Shown here in pieces: positions 10,710 to 21,132 of a DNA stretch of 64,000 nucleotides. Position 1 is the first letter of the stretch; every line of letters starts with the position of its first letter. The position numbers were made by a program, and so were the translations under genes. The notes beneath the pieces are model-generated. The model ran no database searches, was not told the origin of the DNA, and saw only the letters and a program-made list of their open reading frames with translations. The stretch comes from Brachycybe producta. Lineage: Eukaryota > Arthropoda > Diplopoda > Playtdesmida > Andrognathidae. The DNA is taken from positions 596,001 to 660,000 of the forward strand of contig JAUPFP010000050.1 of NCBI GenBank assembly GCA_036925085.1. Direction: 5' to 3'.

Positions 10710-11812
10710 TCAGTAAACAACTTGATAACCGTGTGATTCAACCGGTTTATATTCAAGTTTTGCAGTGTTATATTGATAAGGAATTGGTACAGGTTGATTA
10801 TAGTAGCCATAATATGCAAGTGCACCAGTGGGTGAACTAATGGCATATGGACGTGGAACGTTGACAACTCCAATTGTCTGTTGTGGTATCACGTTGAGAA
10901 CGGGACGATAATAAGGTGTTCCGGAATATCTCAAAGAGTAGCCTTTGGGTGCTGTGTAAAACGATGATGGTTGGGTATATCCACAAACAAGACCAACAAC
11001 AATGCATACAAACAAGACGAATACCTAGGTATTCGAGAACAAAATACATTTCTTAGGTTATTGGTAAATTGTGAAATATTGATTAAATTGCTGCTATTTA
11101 ATGAGAACTACATATGTAGAAAATAAGAAATCAAAAAATCTAATTCTTTTAAAGAATTATATAACTGCTGATCGACTGATTGATTACATATGAAACAAAG
11201 TTATTATACTTGATAATTTTTAAAAAAAAAAACGCCATTGTCATTGTAAGTTTTAACAATTAACTAAGTGTCTATGCCATAGAATAAATAAACTCCCTTC
11301 AAGTAATAAACTTTGTTGATGTCCTCCAGGAAAAGTGGAATTATTATCATCCTGTTTCTGAGCAGTCTTAAAAGATTTAAGATAATGACATTGCCGAAAT
11401 CTACTTGGCACAATCTAATAAAATGTTCTTCTACTTTTGGAAATAAAACTATATAAAAAAACTTATATATCGCACCTCGGCTGGAAGAGTGGCACAACTA
11501 AAAAAAAAGACTTTTGTGGAAATGAGTTTAAAGTTGCATTTTTTTTTATCTCAATCTATTTTAGGTGAGACAAATAAACGCATATTGTGAATAGTTAAAA
11601 CGGTTTTTGAACATTGAAAAGCTCAGCAACCAACGTAAGCCATGAATCTTCTCTTACTGTTAAACTCATTTTCCCTAAAAAAAAACTGTTTTTTTTTAGT
11701 TGTGCCTCGCTTCTAACTGAGGTGCGATATATTTTGTGCCACGAATCTTCTTCCAATTTTAACAACAAAATACTTTCTCGTAATCAGAACATTGTCTTAC
11801 CGTCTTAATCAT
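10710..11812 (-). CDS. Short cuticle-like secreted protein lacking an RR domain
   Basis: Coding exons on the minus strand: 11812..11801 (ATG ATT AAG ACG, MIKT) with donor GTAAGA, then 11024..10710 after acceptor CCTAG, phase 0. Product 108 residues. The MIKT first exon completes a signal peptide (MIKTVFVLFVCIVVGLVCG). A four-residue first exon split from the rest of the signal peptide is the hallmark layout of arthropod cuticle genes. The mature part is rich in Tyr and Pro (APKGYSLRYSGTPYYRPVL) and ends KLEYKPVESHGYQVVY. That ending parallels the EPVESHGYVISF end of the neighbour at 13206, so the two are paralogues; this one has no chitin-binding RR block. It is probably an extracellular structural protein of the cuticle. 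The 776-bp intron carries an inverted-repeat element. Confidence 0.85.
11463..11733. mobile_element. MITE-like inverted-repeat element inside the cuticle-gene intron
   Basis: The left arm (from about 11467) reads TATATCGCACCTCGGCTGG, then GAGTGGCACAACTAAAAAAA. The reverse complement of the right arm (ending about 11733) reads TATATCGCACCTCAGTTAG, then GCGAGGCACAACTAAAAAAA. Pairing continues inward: GAAATGAGTTTAA on the left pairs with a block read as GAAAATGAGTTTAA from the right, so the arms exceed 60 bp. There is no coding capacity. It lies wholly within the intron 11025-11800. Confidence 0.8.
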
Positions 11813-11901
11813 TGTTGCAAAACTGTGAATCAGAAATCCAATATTAAATTTTTTTTTTATTTTCACACAATTCCAAAAATGATGTAAAAATCTTTTGTCC
11901 A

Positions 11902-11909
11902 CTTATATA
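11902..11909 (-). promoter_or_regulatory. TATA box of the short cuticle-like gene
   Basis: TATATAAG on the minus strand, about 90 bases upstream of the MIKT start codon. That spacing fits a short 5'UTR. Confidence 0.6.
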
Positions 11910-13016
11910 CTCACGCATATTCCAACGTGTTTACACTTAAATTTGTTTTCCTTCTTCAAGAAAAAACACTTTTTGATTGGTCATCAAGTATTTACCTTGA
12001 AATTCAACAGAAAGATGGATACTTTAATTGCACATTGTACAATGTATTCAATACAAGTAGATTTACAAGAGAACCTTGACTATATCCTCTAGAATGTTTT
12101 CAAAATAACAGATTTTAGATAAATAATACACTGCGCAAATTATGATTTTTTTTTTCATTTATAAGATTAACGTGTTTCATTTGTATTCTGTTCCCTATCA
12201 AATTTTAAAACAAATTTTTAAGTATACTTAAAAACTTTACCCTTAAGTCAAGGTAACAGTGGACATAACATAAGGATAGAAGTAACAACACAACACAACA
12301 GTGCAAGGTGTTTTACAAAATGATATCATTGCAAACACATTTCATATTTAATTTACAATTTTTGTTCCAATGATAAATTAGAGCAATGAACAGAAACAAA
12401 AACAACATCTGAAACAAAAATGTATTTACTACTGTATTATACATATACATCATAAGTATTGTAAAAAAAACTGACAAAGAATAAAGTTGCATAAAGTTCC
12501 GATATCGTTTACTGTAATTCACACCTATTCATCAGTGTAACACTGTTACCTCTTAACCCTTTAATTAAGGTTGTGTTTCTACTTAGTAAAAATTTCGAAA
12601 CAATGCATCCTTTAAAGTGGGTCAGGTATTCATTTGACAACAGTTAAAAGTCTTAAAAATATCAAAACAAAAAGTTCTCAAGGTCCGACGTTATTTCCCA
12701 CATTTGCTTTTCCCAGTTACAGTTTCAACTTAGAAATCATTTCACGTTTCATTTCCTGAATAATAATTAGGCATCAGCAGCCATCGATGCTCTTTTCATT
12801 ATCTAATTTATATGTGAACCTTTAGAAATTTATGAATTATGATAATTAAATAGTTAACAAAATTAAGGCAGTGAATTTTAATTGTAAATTAACTCAAAAG
12901 TAAAATTGAAAATTAATCAATTCTAAAAAGATGGAAAATGTTTTATTCTTCTTATTTTGAGTTTATTGACATTGATTATTACTGCATTAACATAAAAATT
13001 GACACAAACTTCGTGT

Positions 13017-13022
13017 TTTATT
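13017..13022 (-). terminator. Possible poly(A) signal of the RR cuticle gene
   Basis: AATAAA on the minus strand, about 185 bases past the stop codon. Confidence 0.4.
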
Positions 13023-13205
13023 TTACATTTTAATGTTAATTACTGCAATTCCATTGTAAAATAATTTATATTAACATGTGCATCACAGATCGCAATCACT
13101 TTAAATCATTTTAATAATTAAGTTTAGAACCAATTGAAAAAAACTATTAGTTAATACAATAGAAAGAAAGGTTCCTTGGAGCCATTTGAAATCGAACCAT
13201 TGATG

Positions 13206-13818
13206 TTAGAAACTGATGACATAACCATGTGACTCTACTGGCTCATGGGAAACCTTAGCAGTATTATATTTATACTTGAGGTTTGTAGGAACGGTGTAAT
13301 AGTTATTTCCATGGTAGGCATACGGAAAACCGTACTGATACCCTCCGTAATTATTATAATAGGGGAAACCATAGTAGTAGGAGTACGGAAGAACGTAGCG
13401 TACGGATGGTATCACAGCCTCGTGCGGTGTCACTTTGACGACGGGTCGAGAATAAGGAAATCCGGAATAGGTGTATGAATAGGCACGCTTGAAAGATCCA
13501 GGAAGTGTTTTGTGTACTACAAAGTTGTCACCTATGGCACGGTAACCGTGTTCGTCTGCACTGTACCGTACTGCAACGACGGCACCTTCGGGTGTACGAT
13601 ACTGGTATCCTCCGTTGACGTTACCTCCTCTCGAAGACTCGTATCGTGCTTGTCCATCGGGTGTGGCGTAACTGAATGCGTAGCTCCTTAACGGGCTACC
13701 ACCTGGAGTGCAATAGCAAACAGCCAAAAGGCAGGACAGCAACACCTGTGAGAATTGCATTAATCACATAAGATATAGGAAATGAACAAACTGAAGATCT
13801 ACTCACCAATTTGAACAT
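13206..13818 (-). CDS. Cuticle protein with Rebers-Riddiford chitin-binding domain
   Basis: Coding exons on the minus strand: 13818..13807 (MFKL, donor GTGAGT) and 13745..13206 (acceptor TCTCACAG), phase 0, 183 residues. The signal peptide is MFKLVLLSCLLAVCYC. The RR (chitin_bind_4) block spans about residues 25-75: YAFSYATPDGQARYES, then GGYQYRTPEGAVVAVRYSAD and EHGYRAIGDNF, matching the G-x-Y-x-Y-x-x-P-(E/D)-G ... (A)D-E-x-G-Y pattern. The C-terminal half is Tyr/Gly/Pro-rich, ending AKVSHEPVESHGYVISF. Role: a secreted structural protein that binds chitin in the exoskeleton. It is a tandem relative of the gene at 10710, on the same strand, with the same tiny first exon and the same C-terminal motif. 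A TATA box lies at 13935-13941. Confidence 0.95.
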
Positions 13819-16757
13819 TTTTCGGAAATACTTTCGGACGGCTCTAGTTGCTCGTATTAGATCTATATGTTAAAGCTCGATTTGTACTCTAGTTAGAGTT
13901 TGGAAATGAATTTGAAAGCGGCTGGTCCTTGGTATTTTATACGAAAAACCACTCCCAATTGTTTCAATGTCCATTATGACGTTGAAATTTCAAACTGTCC
14001 ACTACATTTGTGTTAAAATATACATGTATACGTTGTTATTATTGGTATTTCCCTCAGTCGTTTTCGAATTCTCAAAATGAATGGGTTTTAGAAACCATTT
14101 TTTTTAATTTGATCAAGGTGGACGACAGGTTCTTTTTTTGTTTTAATTGGGTCAAGTTCACTTTTACGTACACATTACACAGTTATAATAATTATCTTAA
14201 CGTTTCTAAAACTGGAAATATTTTATAATCTTATTGAAATTTTGATTTCTTATTTGCACCCACATTGAAAAAAATGTTTCAAAGCAAGTTTTCTTTTAGC
14301 CGATTTTCAACTGTGGCCGAATTCAGATGTGTTACTACAATGTTAGTATGATATGGAACGCGGTTTTTGGTAAATATTAATGATATTACAAAATGTCATT
14401 CTTTGCAAAATATCATCACTTGCAAATTGTCATCAGTTGGATTAACGGCGTTCTATAGTATGAAGTAGTGTGGAAGTAATTGTAAGAAACTCTGAATATC
14501 ATGCAATAAATTAAAGTTTCTTATTGTACGAATGTTCATTTTAGGTTGATTTTTTGTTGTTGTTAAATTCGTGTATGTCTATTTAATTGTTGTAGTAATT
14601 TTTATATATATAAAAAAACTGGTTGGCATGGTGAATTAAGAGCAAGGCCATATCGCTGTCTGAATGCAAAACTCTTATGTGTGCCACAGGAAGATTCCGA
14701 TTATTCATTCCGAATCAAACTAAAGTTTGAATGATATGAAGGTTGATCTGCAAATACATACAAATAGTCATGTGTACAAAATTCTCATACATCACAACAT
14801 GTCCTATTGAATAGTAGTAGGCCTACAATGGTTCTTTTGCATTGTCACGGTATGCCTACACACTGTATACATAATACTACTACATGCAGGTAAAAGAATA
14901 TTTCTAGAATTGATTGAAAGTGAAAAGTATGGAGTTTTGCAAATTGAAGCCACTCTGTCACTCTTGCGTCAACAGTTGTATTCTTGAATAAAATTGATGA
15001 GCATATTTTGACATGTTTACTCTTTTCACGAATTGCTATAGTTACTCAGTACCTTATCGAAGCAATTTCTCAACTTAATGATACTTTATGTGTTTTTTGG
15101 TTGCAGTATTGAAGAAAGTATCTGAAAATATTGCATGTAATTATGCCACTTTATATATTCGTATAAAAATTGCTAATATTTTGAAAGCACTTTGTATTTT
15201 TTTGCATCTAAATATGTGAAATTATATGGTTACATTTGGAGTACTGGCTATGTGTTTTTCTCTAAATGTATACGAAGTGTTAAGTTGCTTGTCAAAGTCG
15301 GTCAACTTTTTTCCGGTTTTCAAGCATTTGTCACCAATGAGGGGTTGTTGGTTCTACTCACTTTTACAGGAAATTGTTGCAATTGTGCAACTTTAGTTCT
15401 CAATGACATCATACAAGTTGTGGTAAAACAAACATGAATTCAGTCGTGTGAAATCGCTCTCATGATTTTCGCCTACACTTTGAAATGGATCGTTGGTTTT
15501 TTTTTCTTCCATCCATACCAATAATACTACAAGGGGTGCAACAGTGTGCACACCAAGTGAATATCGTTGTGGCGCCTTCGGGTGTCATGTTCGAAACCGT
15601 CACTTTTTTGGTTGCTTGAATCTGTCAAAAATATATCATTTTTTCTAGTCTTTTTATAGAAGCAGCTAGCTATAGGCCTTCTAGTTTGCTTTGTTACTGT
15701 GTGTATACACATGTATAGGCTTACGAGTGAAATTTCTGAAATTATTTTTTTCGCAGACAGTGTTTTACTGTGTATTTTTGCAATCTGTGTAATTTCTCGA
15801 GTTATGGAATACGAGATTATTTTGGGGAGAAAACTTAAAATGTGATGTTAGTGTGCATGCATTGTCTAAGGGTGCACCGTGCAATTGTGTTAGTGGACAC
15901 TTTTCTTAACATGCATTTAACATATGCATGGTTGATGCTAAGTGGTCACTAGAGACACTAATGGACACTAGACACTGGTGGACACTTAAGTAAAGCTTCT
16001 AAAGCATATGTTTTATTAATACTAGCCACCATAAACACATAAAATACAATGGTGTCTCGTAAGTCACGGCTCATTGCAAAACATTCTGACTGACATTCTG
16101 ACATTTGTGGCAGTATTGCATTATTGTCAAACATTTTCTGCCATCGTTCAATTTTATACAATTTTATAGAATTATATTGCAATAAAAAAGTAATGAAATT
16201 TTTAATTAATTTTTAAAAGTTGATGAAATCATTTCCCCCAATAAAGTCATTAGAATTTTTCTCCGCACGCGAAATTATTCATAATTAATTTAATAATTTT
16301 TATGTAATTGAATAATTAATATGTTATATTTATATTATACTGTACATTTAATTTAATAATTTGTTTATTTTGTTGTGTGTCTTGTTTTATTATTGACCAT
16401 TGACTTCATTGTAAGTTCTTCTTGTATCCTTTTGTTACCAATAGAAATAATTATTAATACCGTAATATTATCATTTCATATAGAATTTATATAAATAGTG
16501 TAAGATAAATAAATGCTCAATGGAAGTGTTCCAAAGCAATGTGTCGTTTTTCAAGGGTAGAAAGGAAGACTCGCGGTCGTTTGGAAACAGTTGTGCTATC
16601 TGTTGGCACCAACTGGAAACTTGCAATTGCCTGAAGCCTGATGCCTGAACGTGCAATTATTATTGTGGTTGTCTTGCTTCCTTCTTCATTGATAACCGTG
16701 CTGTCAGTCGGTTGCTTTTGTTAATTTCTTGCAATTTCTGCATAATAGAAGACAAAA
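13819..16757. other. Intergenic region, divergent promoters
   Basis: Lies between the minus-strand cuticle gene and the plus-strand MADF pair, so it holds both promoters. AT-rich. The frames at 14010, 15192, 15527 and 15958 show no family features. A loose GGACAC repeat lies at 15890-15985. Nothing else was recognised. Confidence 0.6.
13935..13941 (-). promoter_or_regulatory. TATA box of the RR cuticle gene
   Basis: TATAAAA on the minus strand, 117 bases upstream of the start codon. It sits inside the near-palindrome GTATAAAATAC. Confidence 0.7.
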
Positions 16758-18095
16758 ATGTACATAACTATGTCTCAAAGGCGAAGGAGATATGCTCGAA
16801 GCACATCTCTAAAATTGAGAAAACAACGAGAAATGGAATGGAAAAAGAGTTTGATTGAGGCCGTGTTTCAAAGGCCAGACATTTGGGACAGAGAACAACA
16901 AACCCATCAGAAGGACAAGCTTCTACTGAACGCCCTTTGGGATGAAGTCTCAGCCGTCACTGGAGTAGAGAGTATGAATACCCCGTAACAAACCTCCTCT
17001 CATCGTTTATATTAATTATTTATTATTAATTTTAATAAAAGGTCGAATGTGTCGCAAAACATGGAAGAATTTAAAGGACAAATATCGCAGCGTTTACTAT
17101 GAAGTAATAACTAGAATGAAAAACGAAGGAATGAGTTTGAAAATGTCTATTAAGCATGTGACTTGGACCTACTTTCACTCTATGTTGTTCTTGAAAGATA
17201 AACCCGTTCTTCAGAGACATCCACCGTAAACATACCTTCATCTGTCTCTATCTCTCGTCACATCCGTTTGAATTCGTTTCGTTTTTTCTTTCTTTCTTTC
17301 TGTTCGGCTGACTATAGACAGTCCCGTTCGGATCAGTTGCAAGATGGTGACGAAGACGACAGTGACACCGAGACGGAGAACGATGTTTTACCTTGTAGTC
17401 TCGTCTCAACGATCGAATACGAAAAGGTTGAAACGTGAACCCTTACAGAATTTGTTTGTTCGATGATTACGAGTGGACGAAGTGATCTTTTTCACTGCAG
17501 CGACCACAACACGCATTTAGATCATCTCGTTCTGTTCTCGTTTTCGACGTCGGCGCTTTGTGTGGCAGATTGTTTGACCTTACGAAAGTTTTGGTCAGGC
17601 TCGCTGCTACATGAGAGTCGATCTAAACGAAAGCCCGTTTATTATATTATGGTTGTTATTCTGCAGGAGGATGGAGTGACTGGTAGCACGTCTTCGAATG
17701 GCATCGAAGGAGGCGAAGAAGAAGAGGAGGAGGAGGAGGAGACGAGGAAAGTTGGTTTCATTAAATCTCTTCCAAGCATTGTGTCCATAGTCTCGCGGAA
17801 TATTAAGCAAGAGTATACGGAACCGGATCCTGCACAACTGGTTGAAGTGGCCTTCGGTCAAACAGAACATCTGGTTAAGCAGGAGGTGGTGGTGGAGGAG
17901 GAGGAGCAGGAACAGGAACAAAAGGAGCCGGAGGGCGGATGCGACATAGAGGAAAGGTTCTGTCAGTACCTTTGCTGTCTTTTAAACGAAGTTCCCGTTC
18001 ACTTGCAACGTGATTGCCGCAACATGATACTAAAAATTGCAAACGGATTTGCAGCAGGGAACACACCGATCGTTTTACCACAAAACTACGTTTGA
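16758..18095 (+). CDS. MADF-domain transcription regulator, copy A
   Basis: Four exons: 16758..16971, 17042..17225, 17318..17426, 17667..18095, giving 311 residues with all junction phases consistent (1, 2, 0). The MADF domain spans about residues 31-124 across exons 1-2: SLIEAVFQRPDIWD, ALWDEVS, CRKTWKNLKDKYRSVYYEV, WTYFHSMLFLKD. MADF is a Myb-like DNA-binding domain expanded in arthropods. An acidic linker follows (DGDEDDSDTETEND, then a Glu run), and the C-terminal helix FCQYLCCLLNEVPVHLQRDC resembles a BESS protein-interaction motif. Two SUMO-type sites (IKQE, VKQE) lie in the linker. The start is the first ATG (CAAAAATGTAC); MSQ four codons later is possible. Intron 3 uses a weak donor, AAG|GTTGAA. 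It is tandem with copy B. Confidence 0.88.
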
Positions 18096-18131
18096 ATTAC
18101 AATTTATGTACATGAGAATATTTTTTTTGTA

Positions 18132-18137
18132 AATAAA
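18132..18137 (+). terminator. Poly(A) signal of MADF copy A
   Basis: AATAAA 37 bases after the stop codon. Confidence 0.6.
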
Positions 18138-19341
18138 TATTATTTGTATTTTTTGCATCAATCTTTCAAAACGAAAACGATCGAGTACAAGTTTACAAAT
18201 TTGTTTAAGAAAAAAACTGATCCAGTTATGCAGCTTGCAAAAGAAATTCTAAAATTAATAATTAATAATTATTTAAACAGGTTGCCATTTTCATATGCAC
18301 CACGAAAATGTTTAATTCTTACTTTGAGGAAAACTGTACGAGCATAAATAAAAAAAGGCTGTTGGGTAGTAATTTGTCAAAAGTAATGAATCACTGTGAT
18401 TAAATTACTGTTTGGAGTAATCTACAATTCACCGCGTTACTATTTAAAATTTTGGTAATTATAATTAATTGCATTTTCATTGCAAAAATTCATTTTTATA
18501 GTTACTTTTGAGATTAATTTTGTTGTTGTATTTCGATTAGCTGTATCTTGACTCAAACGAATCGAAACTCGAAAGCGTGTGTCTACTTCAATTTTCATCA
18601 TTAATTTATTGTGATTTATAATTTTTTTGTACTTGTTGGTATCACACTTTTTATAAATGAAATTTTGTAACCGAAAAGTGATTTAAAAGTCCTGAGTAAT
18701 GTTTGTTATTTTTTTTAAAAAAAATTTAGTTATTGTAATTCTAATTGAATAGGCATACTTTGAAATATAATTTGTCCTATTTAACATGCTAAAATGATGT
18801 TATAAATCAAACTTAGACCATTTAATTTAGATGGATTTGTTGTAATCATGACTTTTATTGTATTAATTATTAAATATTATTTTATATAGATTTACACATA
18901 TTTTTTATATTCTAGAAAATAGGAGGACAAAGAAGACGATTGGATAAGGTATCTTTATATAGTATGTCAAAAGGTAGTTTTACAATATTAAAAATATAAA
19001 AAATATTAAATGCTGAGGAGGTTTAAATTATAATTTTTTATGACTTCTTTATAAATTATGAGTTTTTAAAATTCAATAACTTTTTTAATTTTGCACCAAT
19101 TTATTTCATTTTTTCTACACCTATATTTTGATATGCTTTTAATAACCACCTTAAGTTTCAAATATTTAGCTTTTAGAGTTTTAGAGATATTCAATTTTAA
19201 AGAATAGGCAACTGATGTTGTCATCCTACTTTTCTAATAGACTGGGAGGGGCGTTGGCCACTTTCATAGAGATTGTGGTGCCCTCAATTGATGTTATTTT
19301 GAAACCACTTTTTTTTAGCGTTTTTGTCGGTTTCTCTCGCC

Positions 19342-19377
19342 AAGTAGCGAGCGAAATAGCGAGAGAAGTAGCGAGAG
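19342..19377 (+). repeat. Three tandem 12-bp units (AAGTAGCGAGAG type)
   Basis: Units AAGTAGCGAGCG, AAATAGCGAGAG and AAGTAGCGAGAG in direct succession. A CTCTCGC just upstream (about 19335) could pair with them. They lie ~250 bases upstream of the MADF copy B start codon. Confidence 0.8.
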
Positions 19378-19627
19378 CAGCGCAACCTCAACTAATTATA
19401 GCAAAAGTGTTTTTTTGTAGAATTCTATTCAAGCTTCTCCACCATTTTTATGTTTTACGGCGATTTCCACGTTGTGCTTTCTTCTTCTTCGCCTTTCTAG
19501 TCTTCAATTTCTACTTTTCTTCACAATTATGTAAGTTTCAAAAATTCTTAATTTGGCGCCACTTTGATGATTTTAATTTTTAATTTGTTATTAAAAAAAT
19601 ACAAGAGGAGGAGGAAGCAACGATAAA

Positions 19628-21132
19628 ATGTCATCAGCACCAGAAGAAGAAGAACGAGAGTCAAGACGAGAAGAGTCAAAAGGAAGAAGACGAAGAAAAG
19701 TGAATTCGTCGAGGACAATCGAAAAGAAAGAAATAGGAATGAAAGTGAGTTTGATCGAAGCCGTTTCCAAGCGACCTTTGATATGGGACAAGAGGCTACC
19801 GTCGTTTCGTAAGGAGAGGACCACAGTGGACACACTCTGGACTGAAATCTCAAATGAACTCGGAATCAAAAGTGAGCAGTTTAAATGCATTTTTGTTTTT
19901 GTTTTTGTTTAAATGCATTTAGATGCCACGTACAGTTAATTGCTCGGATGTCCAAGCATAATCGAGAGACCTCACGTAGGCTCGATCGAGGCTACTTTCG
20001 AGAGAATCCCGTTTTTAAAAACTTAAATGCTTGAAGTAATTCTATAGGCTACCTACTGAGGGAGGAGGCATAGAATTACTTTAAGCAGTGTAAATAAAGT
20101 TGGCTGCTGTCACCTAAACCATTTTTCTAAAGGAAGAGGCCACAGTTATTGAAGGGAAAAACTACGATAACTTCCGTAATTATGTTTTGCTTTCTTTGAT
20201 ATTCAAAGAGGAGTTGTGCAAAAGGACCTGGAAGAATCTCGTAGACCACTTCCGTACTGTCTATTATGACGTAATCATCCGACAGAAGAACGAAGGGATA
20301 AGTTTAGAACAGTCGATGCGCATCGTACGATGGACTTACTTCGACTCCATGATATTCTTGAAAGACAACATTCAAAGGCGCCTGTAATTATTGCTATATT
20401 ATAGTTCGCTTATTTTTTGAGTGTTTTGAAAGAGTGTGACGGGAAGAAAGAGAGAGAGAGAGAGATAGACTTGAATTTCGTTTTTTATGTTTTGTCTCAG
20501 ATCCTTTGCAGAACTGAAAGATTTCGACGAAGACGCCGACTTGGAAAACAACTTTTCGTCATCTCCTTCTGTTTCTCAGCCTGCAATTGAATATCAACAG
20601 GTTTTTCATTCATTTATTTATTTTTTTATTTTTTTTTTTAATTTTCAGAATTGGTTCAAGTTAAAAATTCTTGTTAGATTCGGTCGTTTTTTCAGACGTT
20701 TTTTAAAAATGAAAGTCGTTAAAACAAAACGTTTTGTTAAACCATTCAGTTGTTAAATTTGTAATGGACATTTAGGAAAGTTTCATGTGTGAAGATAATG
20801 ATGCGATCGGAAGTTCATCGTTGGACTTTGAGGAGGATGGATTCGAAGACGAAGAGGGCGAGGAAATGGACGTGAAGCCAAATATCCCACAACAAAGCGC
20901 AAAACGAAAGCATTCGGAAGGCGAAGACGTCGCGCAGTTTTCTGAAATAACCTCCCATCAGACCGAGAGCAAAGAGACTGCCATCGAAGACAAATTTTGT
21001 CAGTATCTTCTAGAGTTGTTACACGAAGTTCCGAGTCACCTACGTCGAAAGTGTAGAAACATGATACTAGATGTCACGAACACTTTTGCCGATGGCCATA
21101 TACCAACCATTTTGAAACAAGAATGTGATTAG
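19628..21132 (+). CDS. MADF-domain transcription regulator, copy B
   Basis: Four exons: 19628..19871, 20209..20383, 20501..20600, 20776..21132, giving 291 residues. Junction phases are identical to copy A (1, 2, 0). A basic/acidic N-terminus (EEEERESRREESKGRRRRK) precedes the MADF domain at about residues 41-134: SLIEAVSKRPLIWDKR, CKRTWKNLVDHFRTVYYDV, WTYFDSMIFLKD. The linker is acidic (FEEDGFEDEEGEEMD). The C-terminus FCQYLLELLHEVPSHLRRKC aligns with copy A and resembles a BESS motif. It is a probable sequence-specific DNA-binding regulator; target genes are unknown. Unlike copy A it lacks the IKQE/VKQE sites in the linker. Intron 3 again uses a weak donor, CAG|GTTTTT, at the homologous position. 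A hairpin lies in intron 1. Confidence 0.88.
20029..20086 (+). ncRNA. Hairpin in intron 1 of MADF copy B (possible structured RNA)
   Basis: The left arm GCTTGAAGTAATTCTAT (20029-20045) pairs with the right arm ATAGAATTACTTTAAGC (20070-20086), 16 of 17 positions, around a 24-base loop. Weaker pairing continues outward. It could be a miRNA-like precursor or a small inverted-repeat relic; the sequence alone does not decide. Confidence 0.3.

Larger units (their letters stand above)
11813..13205. other. Intergenic region between the cuticle genes
   Basis: Holds the TATA box at 11902 and AT-rich DNA with no supported gene. A minus-strand AATAAA at 13017-13022 may serve the gene at 13206. The frames at 11895 and 12313 have no recognisable content. 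Confidence 0.6.
18096..19627. other. Spacer between the tandem MADF genes
   Basis: Contains the 3' end of copy A and the promoter/5'UTR of copy B. Three 12-bp tandem units of the type AAGTAGCGAGAG lie at 19342-19377. The open frame at 19215-19583 has no family features and is probably leader sequence. Confidence 0.55.

Noticed and set aside
19215..19583. 122-residue frame upstream of MADF copy B
   Set aside because: There are no domain features, and it contains the 12-bp tandem repeats. It is more likely leader or spacer sequence.
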